In this document: positions 11,558 through 19,610 of the stretch, in pieces
Layout: every line of letters starts with the position of its first letter
Numbering within the stretch: position 1 is the stretch's first letter
NCBI RefSeq assembly: GCF_009389715.1
Contig: NC_052399.1
Location: forward strand, 4,294,938 to 4,358,937
From: Phoenix dactylifera
Taxonomy: Eukaryota; Streptophyta; Magnoliopsida; Arecales; Arecaceae
DNA length: 64,000 bases
Reading direction: 5' to 3'
Translations under genes and position numbers: made by a program
The notes under the pieces: model-generated
Databases searched by the model: none
The model's input: only the letters and a program-made list of their open reading frames with translations
Told to the model about the DNA's origin: nothing

Positions 11558-14287
11558 ACCTTAACCATACAGCCTAGAATTCCATCCCCATGACAACGAT
11601 GAGAGCTTTCAAACCCTCTCCCTCCCTCTTTCTCTCTCTTCCTCCCCCTCCCTCTTTCTCTCCCTCTCCCTCCCTCTCCGACTCTCTCTCTTCCTATCCC
11701 TCCTTCTTCATTTCTGGCTCTTTCTGTTTCAGTATTGCCCCAAAATGGCATGATATGGATCCGTACCATGCCAAAACGATCACCGTCCAGTACGCCCTTC
11801 GGTACCAATTCGGTGAGCCTTGATTGTAGAGGTCATTCTAGTATTAATGGCAACGACGACGGCAGGGTGGTGGATGGTAACAGTGATACTAGTATTCTTG
11901 AAAAGGCGCTGCTTGTGATGTCAGCAGCAAACATGGCTGCAACAATAGTGGCAACAGCATGGTGGTGGAATGAACAGCTCATCAGTAGGGAAGTACCATT
12001 TAGAGAAAAGCAAGCATTAAAAATTGATCACATATGACATAATTAGTTAATCATATGAAAATAATGCTGGGAAAATGGACTGCCATAACAAGATATTGGT
12101 TTCTTACTATTACTGCCAAACACTGAAACAGGAAATGTTTCTATAAGATTTGGCTAGCAGCCACATGAGTGTTTAGAAGGTGATGAATTACCTACTCAGT
12201 TATCACGAACACAAAATTCTTAATAAATGCTAATAAAAAACCAAGGATAACAACACAGTAAACTGCCATCTTACTGGGATTCTGCAGAATACATGTCATT
12301 TACAAGAAATTGACTATTTATTCCAATTTAGTATCTGTTGCAATCAAACTCAAGGTATTTCTATCCACTGTTATACCAAATAACTCTTGAATGAGTTCTG
12401 CCTCTTCATCAATGACATGACCACTGGAAAAAATACTCATAGAAGGTAAAAAGATTTTGGTTGCATAAATCACAAGTAACTTCTATTCTCTATGCATGTC
12501 AAGTTAAATATCCGCTATAAGTAAGCTGACAATAATTTGCTGGCAGCAGAAGGTTGGCTATATAAATATTAAGTTTGTCTCCCAATTAAAGCACTGGCAA
12601 TATGAATCTTAGCCCAAGCTTAAATTCAGCATACCTTACTACCAATTTTACGGGTCTTCAAAATGTCAGCAAAGTATCCTCCACTTAATTCATCCGAACT
12701 GCACTACAACATATGAGAACTGACTGTTAAAACTTATTTATTTATAGTCAGATAACTCGAACAGAGGTTTGCTTTTGAAAAATTTTCTTCCTGAAATTGC
12801 AATAGATATATCAAAATCAGTGCTGACGATGGAAGAAAAACATATAAATAAAGATAGGTAACTATCAGTAGCTGCTACCACAATCAGACTTGCTAACAAA
12901 CTGTAATAAAACCATACTTAAAATCTGATACTAATTAAGGCTTTGCCAAGACATATTGATAAGATGGATTCATTTTAGATTGTGCACAAATAGCCTATTG
13001 TATTCCATCAAACACAGAGAATTAAGGGGGAAAAGTTAGCTGAACAACTATTGCACATTTAAAAATTTATGCTCTTCGCAAGAAATTGAAAACCATTCGT
13101 CACAGTGAACACCCCGGTAAAAGGAAAACTCACATAGTCTGTCTAGATACCTTCCTAATTGTTAAAATGGATCCCAGTCCTTTCAGTTCTTTCACGTTAA
13201 CTCTATCTAGTAGCTTATTTGTTCAACAACACTAAGTCATTGGATGCACGGAGTCAGATGTACCAAGAAAGTTAATGGTGATTTCCTCAAAAAAGGTTAT
13301 CCTATTTCTTTTCCAAACAAAAATATATATGAAATAGCAGGTATATGATAAAATTAAAGAATCAACTCTAGTTGATGGCCTAAAAAAAACAGCGAGAGAG
13401 AATTTTCCTCAGTCTTGAAGTCAATATTTCCACAAGAATCTAAGTGTGACGTCTAAAGTAGAGATGCTTCTCGAGTACTCCATGTCCCCTGCATGTCAAT
13501 GAGTCTGGGAATTCCCAAGACCAAAGTACGGACACCAATATTGTGACGATAAACGCGCAACAACATAGAGAAAACAGAGTAAAGGTGAAATCTTGAAGTG
13601 GATGTGAGGTAAGACCAGAAAGATTCATCGAAGAACGAGTGTCAAACATAAAGGTTGCTATAGTAATGTAATTCGAAACAAGGCATCTAAAAATGAGTGT
13701 GTTAAACCTAAGATTGCCATGTGCTCTCGGAAAAAAAGTGATAGAACTCCAAGTCATAAAATAGGAAAGATGAAATCTTGATTATAAAGAGAGCACAATA
13801 ACATAGGATAAGCGCACTAAGGATGAGATCTTGAAGCCCAAAAATAGTCCTGAGAGTGACAATAAAAATTAATAAACGTCAAAGAGATAAAGAAATTAAC
13901 CTGTTATGGTTCTTGACCAAGAATGCACGGCCATGTGAAACAAATATCCAAAGCTAAACAGCACAAAGATTTGGTAGGGCTAGTCATAGCATCAAAAAAA
14001 GGAACTCACTTTTTAGGATGTTCCTCGTCGATGGCTTTCGTGTTGCCAATCTTCACAGGGGAAAAAAAAAAAAAAACAAGATGAGGGTCCCATTGAAGCA
14101 GAAGAAAGAGAGGCGAGCTAGGGCTTTGAAGAACCTGGTGCAGATCGATGGAATTGCACGAGGCCGCCAGCAATCGGGGAATGGGAGGGAGAGATCCCTC
14201 CACGCGTCCAAGAAGGAGGTTCTTGTCCAGCGGACGAATCGCCGGAGCAGTGATGGAAGCGGAACCGAGCGCCAATCGCCGAAGCAT
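7756..14287 (-). CDS. GRXS15: Monothiol CGFS glutaredoxin, mitochondrial GRXS15 type, with an ATP10-derived first exon
   Basis: Mitochondrial CGFS glutaredoxins bind a [2Fe-2S] cluster with glutathione and serve Fe-S cluster transfer. Exons: 14,135-14,287; 9,549-9,680; 9,287-9,386; 9,122-9,188; 7,902-7,980; 7,756-7,818. They join in frame to 197 residues. Residues 1-51 are an Arg/Ser/Ala-rich mitochondrial presequence. The DTHEDF motif typical of S15 proteins follows. [12 protein letters not shown] (CGFS at 115-118), the [19 protein letters not shown] block and a short C-terminal tail complete the domain. Intron 1 is 4.45 kb and contains copies of ATP10 exons 2 and 3. Exon 1 is itself a copy of ATP10 exon 1. 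Including both copies (41 + 64 nt) would keep the frame and give 232 residues. The exon at 9,680 uses a TAG acceptor chosen because it keeps phase 0. No other presequence exon is visible in intron 1. Confidence 0.9.
11230..11830 (+). repeat. CT-rich dispersed repeat, copy 1
   Basis: It has a segment rich in CCGAACCG-type words, then a 44-bp CT microsatellite (11,513-11,556), further CCCTCTC-rich DNA, and an end with GATATGGATCCGTACC and a GGTACCAATTCGGTGAGCC block. A second copy with the same order and orientation lies at 62,030-62,495. It is inserted in the glutaredoxin intron. The class is not known to me. Long open frames across the microsatellite are low-complexity artefacts. Confidence 0.6.
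12635..12698 (-). pseudogene. ATP10 exon 3 copy inside the glutaredoxin intron (possible cassette exon)
   Basis: It is 64 bp, the same length as true ATP10 exon 3, and differs at 9 positions by my count. The acceptor (GTGCAG) and donor (AAG|GTATGC) match the ATP10 gene. The frame is open and keeps [12 protein letters not shown]. It is either a skipped fossil exon or a cassette exon of the chimeric glutaredoxin. Transcript data would decide. Confidence 0.85.
14010..14050 (-). pseudogene. ATP10 exon 2 copy inside the glutaredoxin intron (possible cassette exon)
   Basis: It is 41 bp, the same length as ATP10 exon 2, and lies 84 bp after exon 1, as in ATP10. It reads [13 protein letters not shown] against MGNKESIEKERAR in ATP10. 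The acceptor is AAG after a long T tract, and the donor is GTGAGT. With the exon 3 copy it adds 105 nt, exactly 35 codons. Confidence 0.82.
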
Positions 14288-14340
14288 CTTCGCAGGGAGA
14301 TATCGAGCTCAAAACCCTAACCCTAAACCCCAAAAGGGAG

Positions 14341-14599
14341 AAGGAGGAAGAAGAGGGTACGGGAAAGAGACGAGAGGAACCCCAAGGTTTCCCTCACCGG
14401 ACTAAGACGGAGATCGACTTGACGGCCGTTGTCCCTGGGATGCGGGATTCGGTGGATGGGCCTGGATGGGGATGAGTTAGTTACCAAATTATCTCATATA
14501 GAAGTTTAAAAGACCACTTCACCCTCCATAGTAGATGAACACCGACACCAAATTTTATAATAAAAAAAAACGTTTTTTAGCTTTTTAAGAATTTGAAGA
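14341..14599. other. Glutaredoxin upstream region
   Basis: This is the leader and promoter side of the chimeric glutaredoxin, up to the LINE. A GGGTTTAGGGTTAGGGTTTT telo-box run ends just left of this stretch, close to the start codon (about 14,308-14,332). No coding exon was seen. Confidence 0.4.
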
Positions 14600-14621
14600 A
14601 AAAAGTTTCAGAAATACCTAA

Positions 14622-15680
14622 ATGGGAAGGCAGTCCCTCACTGCTGCATCAATAATTATGCAGCTAGCTAGGACTCCTCCCGAACACCTGGTGGGCTGCG
14701 GTGATGGTAGCTCGCAACGCCAATGTGACGAGCGATCCAGCGGCAAATGTGGGACGCAGGCAAGCCTGACCAGTGGGGATGGGACCGGACCTCCTCTGGG
14801 GGTGGTCGAAACTGCTAGGTCGTGGTCGGCAGTGGCGCAGGGCATTCCACGATGTTCGGTGTGGTCCAGCCACCGCATCTCAGCAGCGGAACCGGCCGAG
14901 CTCCAATGGCACTTCACCCAGGTGGTAGAGCTACCGGCTGATCGAGTGGAGAAGGCGAGGAATGCTTGGGCGACGACAGTGGTGGTCGTTCGGAGCTTGG
15001 GGCGGCGCATCCCGGCGGAATGGGTGGCGAGAGACCTTCGGAGTCAGAGGAAGCTTCAATATGATGTTGAAGCATTTCTAATGGTCGAGGACCTGATGAC
15101 GCTCAGGTCTAAGTCCGGTGAAGACCGGGCAACGATGCTAGCAGGCGGACCTTGGGTGGTGGCGGGCCAACTGTTGGCCATGAAAGAGTGGAAGCCTGAC
15201 TTCATCCCTGGCGTCAACATTGTGAGCCGGACGGTGCGTTGGCTCCGGATGCCTTGTCTTCCACTCGAGTACTGGGAGAGGGACTCTATACTTGCAATAG
15301 CGGCGGCGGCGGGCCGACCATTGGAGCTAGATGGGGTCTCCGACGAGCAACGGCAGGTGGGTTATGCGAGGGTGAAGATTGAGATCGATGCCCTCAAGCC
15401 TTTAAATTCCAGCACCTTCGTGCAAGGGGGGCAGACGAGATTCTGGCGGGCCTTTATCTACAAAGGCCTGTCGGTCTTCTGCTACTCTTGCGCCCAGATC
15501 AGGCACCACGCGAGCGAGTGCCGACAGCATGGGGGGGGGGGCTCCAGCAGTGGTGGAGACCACAGAGGTGCAACAAGGGGAGTCGTTGACGGAGACCGCG
15601 GAACTAGGGGGGGGGCGGCTGGTGTTTGGTCCGTGGATGGCCACCAGCCGGGTTTGCCAGCAGTAGACCAGAGGTGCTAG
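14622..15680 (+). pseudogene. LINE ORF1-like protein (DUF4283 plus CCHC zinc knuckle)
   Basis: The frame is 352 codons. The region from about residue 130 matches the DUF4283 layout of plant L1 ORF1 proteins: RKLQYDVEAFLMVEDLMTL, GGPWVVAGQLLAMKEWKPDF, and RTVRWLRMPCLPLEYW. A CX2CX4HX4C knuckle (CYSCAQIRHHASEC) follows. After about residue 310 the sequence becomes Gly-rich, runs through G tracts and ends early. Expected role: nucleic-acid binding in the retrotransposition particle. It probably produces no functional protein. Confidence 0.75.
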
Positions 15681-16619
15681 GGGCAAGGCGAGGAAGGAGA
15701 CTGAGCCCCCCGCCCCCCCCTCGCGAGTCAGCTCAGGGGTCAGACTTCACGCAATCGGGACCGAGTCCGGCCAATCTTCGTCGGACATAGAGGGATGGCA
15801 GAAACCCAAGAAGGTCGCCAGGAGGGTCTCATCGAAGAAGAGCGGCGGGGCTGGCAAATCGGCGCCTGCTGCAATGGTAACGAGCGCGACTCGTCCCGAG
15901 TCGCCGTCGTGCTAGACTCGGCCAAGCAGGTGCGGCGCAACGGGCCGGCCCGAAGGGGCAAGGGTGCTGGGGCGGGCTGAAGGAAGCAGGGCTGCCCCTG
16001 GCCTAGCGCATGCTGGTTGTGGGCCAGAAGCCCATTCAGGAGGAAGCTGGCCTGCAGGACATGGGTCTGCCAACCCGAGGGTTGTCCCTCCCATGCGAGG
16101 CGAGGGCATTCCGTGCTATGGCGGCGACCGGCAACGGTTCGGGAGCTGGAGTCTCTCGCCGACGGTGATGGCGTGCGGACTTCGGGCATCCAACACAAGC
16201 GTAGTGGGGGCGCCGCTTGTCGACACCAACGATCTATGGATTCGCCATCTTGTCAGTGGGAGGCGGGTTGTGGGAGGAGTGGGGTGCAACCATCTTCTTC
16301 GCAGAAAGAGGATAGCCCCAACAGAGCCAAGGCAGTTGAGGGGCGGCTGAACCCGAGCAAGGCAGGGGCATGCGAGGATGAGCATGCCCTCGATCGGAAG
16401 CTGGAGGCTGGGACTCTGAGTGCTGGGAAGATGCTCCGAGGGGCTTTTGGGGGAGACTTGGAATGTAGCGGGCCCTCAAATGGGATGACACACGAGGAAG
16501 TCGCCCAGAAGCTGAAACGAGCCTTGGTAGCCCGAGCGGGAGGAGGCTGGGTCGAGTGCTGAGGCAGGGGGGAGTTGGGCCCGGAGGAAGTACCCTAGAG
16601 CCCTATTTTCCAAATGTAA

Positions 16620-18060
16620 AATGAAGATCCTCTCATAGAATTGTCAAGGAGCCAGAAAACCATCTTTTAATCTAGCTTTACGTAGACTGGTGCATCTGCA
16701 TGACCCTGAGATTTATATTTTGTTTGAGACTGACTTGTCTGGAGCTAGCTTGCAATGGGTGATACGGTCCATTCCAAGGTCCTAGGGGAGCTACGCGGTG
16801 GGGTCATAGGGCTTGTTGGGGGGAATCATTGTTGTATGGCGGCTGGGGGGTTTCAACCTAGATATATTCCATTGATGCTGTCGACAGGTAGTCATAGTGA
16901 TTTTAGAAGAGAGTGGACCCCCTTGGATTCTACTGGCCGCCTATGCAAGCACAAACTATAGGAAGAAGAGACTAGTATGGGGTGAGGCCACCGGTCTCAT
17001 TCAGCAGGGATACTCGGTGATGATGGCAGGGACTTCAATTACATTAATGGCTCGGAGGCGAAGCAGGGGGGCGGGGAGGCTTTCACCAACTAGATCGAGA
17101 TCAGGGAGTTTCATAACTTTAATTTATCCAATGGGCTTATTGACCTTGGGTTCACTAGACCGCAGTTCACCTGGTGCAACAACAAGCTGGGGCGGGCACG
17201 TGTTTGGAAAAGGATCGATAGAGCTTTTGCAATGACTGGGTGGATCCAGAGGTTTTCGGACTTTCGAGGTGCATCACCTACCCTGGATCGCTTCAAACCA
17301 CTGTCCTGTTTTGGTGAGTACCTAACACGCCTTTTGGATTCATAGTCCTTTTTGTTTTGAGAAGGTGTGGCTCTCTTACCCGTGATTATGGGATGTGGTG
17401 CAGGAGGCTTGATGGATGCCAGTACGGGAGACTGTGATGTACTGAGTGACCCGAAAGTTGGAGTTGACTAGGCGCAAGCTGATCAGGTGGAATCGGAAAG
17501 AGGTAGGGAACATTTTCAGGAGGGGAGAGAAAACTGAAGCTTTCATCGCTAGAATTCAAGCTCCAATAGTATGTGGGGATGGCCTTTCAAAGGAGGATCA
17601 GGAAGAGCTTGGGAGTCTACTGGCCAAGCATCACTCTTTTCTCAAGCAGTAGGAGATCTTTTGGAGGCAGAAGTCTCAGATTCAATGGATTAGGAAGGGT
17701 GACCGAAATTCAAGGTTCTTCCATCAGTTGACCTTATCCGGAGGTAGAGGAACCGAGTCTACAAGATCATGAATAGCGGTGGACAGGTGACAGATGACCC
17801 TGACACCATCAGAGGGATCTTGAAGCAGTTCTTCCGAGCTAGGTGGACCAATCCAATGGGGGCTGCTGAGGTGGTATGTGGGTCGAACCTAGTGATGAGG
17901 TTCTCTGAGGAGGAGAATGTCGCTTTGGTCAGCCCAGTATTAGATACAGAGATTCGAGAAGATCTTTGGTCTTTGGGCGAGGACAAGGTTCCAAGTTCGG
18001 ATAGCTTTCTCCTAGTATTCTTTAGGAAATATTAGTACATCATCAGATAGGAGGTGATGG
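16620..18060 (+). pseudogene. LINE ORF2 remnant: endonuclease and start of reverse transcriptase
   Basis: Pieces in different frames read KILS*NCQGARKPSF, PEIYILFETDLSGASLQW, LIDLGFTRPQFTWCNNKLG and VWKRIDRAFAMTGWIQRF. These are typical of the L1 apurinic endonuclease. The linker motif QIQWIRKGDRNSRFFHQ and the RT entry motif DLWSLGEDKVPSSDSF follow. In-frame stops and shifts show a dead element. The YxDD region is absent, because the sequence leaves the LINE near 18,065. Confidence 0.8.
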
Positions 18061-18065
18061 CAACC

Positions 18066-18265
18066 GTCCAGCGCAGACTATGAGAGTTGCAACCAGAACA
18101 ACGACGATGGACCTTCTTGTATTAAGAAACGCCATGCTATTGTGTTCTCTCCAGATTTCCTAAGTGATAACGATCGCCAGTTGATCCCAGGCTCTTCTAA
18201 TCTTTGGGGGTATTTTTTTGGATCTTCAGAGTGTCCACAACGACGAGAATGAAACCGTCCGTCCT
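18066..18265 (-). mobile_element. Inverted fragment of a LINE ORF2 C-terminus
   Basis: The minus strand reads IRRAWDQLAIVIT*EIWREHNSMAF, the WEIWxERN-type motif found near the C-terminus of plant LINE ORF2 proteins. It abuts the plus-strand LINE 5' part, so the middle of the element is missing and the end is flipped. It could be a rearranged single insertion or a separate insertion. Confidence 0.6.
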
Positions 18266-18984
18266 TAGACCTTCGTACAGAATGAAGAGAATAAATTGGA
18301 AGCAAGTCAGTTTGAGGATCAAAAATATAAGTTCCTGTGATATTTTGCTGTCTACACAAATGTTTACTGAAAAAATGTTGAATCCTCATGAAATTTATGC
18401 AGACAAGCATCATAAAAGCCATAAATCTCGGTATGTAGATAATAAGAACAAAAAATTTAGAAAATATCATGACCCAAACACTTTAAGAGTGTGTTTCGTT
18501 AGCAAGCAGAATCAGAATTTAAATAAAAATTGGCATGATTTCGAATAGAAATGAGTGGCAATATTTTCTAATATGTTTGGTGTGTGGCTGAAATCAGAAT
18601 TACAATTAAAATAAATTTTGAATTAAATAGAGAGATATATCTGGAAAATTAATTAAATAGGAGATATTTTTGACTCAAATGTAATTATCGTATAGATAGG
18701 GTATAAGCGTAAATTTCTTCTTGAAAAAAAAGGCTGTTCGACTGCCGGAGATGGCCAATGAAACATTATTGTAACGTGGAATTTATGGACTCCAATACAA
18801 TATTTACGTCGTATAGGGTGTTAAATAAAAAATACAGCGGTCCCGACTCCAAGCGGAGTTATTTATTTAGGACCGAGCTTCTGCCTGACCCGCCCTGGCT
18901 CGCAGAGAGAGACTAGGAGTTGCCGCCGGCGGAGAGAAGTGGTGAAGGACTTCTCCTGCCGTCCTCCTGTTTCTTTGATCATTA
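18266..18984. other. ATP10 upstream region
   Basis: AT-rich DNA with no recognised exon. The part nearest ATP10 (18,880-19,019) is GC-richer and probably holds the promoter and leader, including TAGGGTTAGGGTTT. Confidence 0.4.
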
Positions 18985-19019
18985 GAGAGCTAGGGTTAGG
19001 GTTTACCCGCTCTGCGAAG

Positions 19020-19573
19020 ATGCTGAGGCGATTGGCCCTCCGTTCCGCCACCGTCGCGGCTCCGGCGATCCGTTCAGCGGACAAGATTCTCGTTCCTGGA
19101 CGCGGCGAGGGACCTTTCCCTGCCAATCCTCGATCTCAGACGTTCCTGCGGAGTTTCATTGATCTCCACCAGGTTATTTATTGCTCCTGTTTCCGTGGCT
19201 TTTGCAAGATCCGTTCCGTTACGCTTCGACTTATCTTTGGAATTCTTTCTCCGCAGATGGGCAACAAGGAATCCATCGAGAAGGAGCGAGCTCGACTGTG
19301 AGTCCCCCTTCTTTTGGTCATTCCACGCCCCTCCTTGCGTTTCTTTCTTTTCAAGATGCTATACAGAATCCTTTATTTCTTGTTTATGCTGTATATTTTT
19401 GGGTCTTTGGTTCATATGACCGTAGAATCTTGATCAGAACCATACCATAGCTTAAATTCGCTGTTTCTTTCTCGTAAGTTTGACAGGCTCATGTTTAGAT
19501 GTATCTTTTCCATTTTTTCCCCACAACTGCCAGAAGATCTCACCTTTACTACGTGTATCCCATGCTCTTGCTT

Positions 19574-19610
<37 letters not shown>

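Larger units (their letters stand above)
9681..14134 (-). other. Long intron 1 of the glutaredoxin gene
   Basis: Its 5' two kilobases (14,134 down to about 12,180) are ATP10-derived and include the exon 2 and exon 3 copies. The middle, 11,230-11,830, is a CT-rich dispersed repeat. The rest, 9,690-11,200, is AT-rich and shows no recognisable exon, in particular no alternative native presequence exon. Confidence 0.7.
12180..14340 (-). repeat. Inverted duplication arm A: copy of the ATP10 5' region inside the glutaredoxin gene
   Basis: Read on the minus strand, this arm matches 18,985-21,480 of the plus strand. By eye the colinear blocks are: the TTAGGGTTT leader and CTGCGAAG before ATG; exon 1; an 84-bp intron; the 41-bp exon 2; intron 2 landmarks such as GATGCTAT, the CATTCTTGGTCAAGAACCATA region and TCAAGATCTCAT; the 64-bp exon 3; and intron 3 landmarks including TTAACTTGACATGCAT, GTATTCTGCAGAA and TTTTGTGTTCRTGATAAC. 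The outer boundary near 12,180 is approximate. Confidence 0.88.
14600..18065 (+). mobile_element. Decayed plant LINE (L1-type non-LTR retrotransposon), 5' part
   Basis: In order it carries an ORF1-like frame with a DUF4283 and zinc-knuckle region, an ORF2 endonuclease domain, the linker, and only the start of the reverse transcriptase. ORF2 is broken by stops and frameshifts, and the RT catalytic core is missing. It separates the divergent glutaredoxin and ATP10 start regions, so it inserted in or beside their shared upstream DNA. Confidence 0.85.

Noticed and set aside
11479-11808. 109-codon minus-strand frame across the CT microsatellite
   Set aside because: Arg/Glu/Gly low-complexity translation of GA repeats inside a dispersed repeat.
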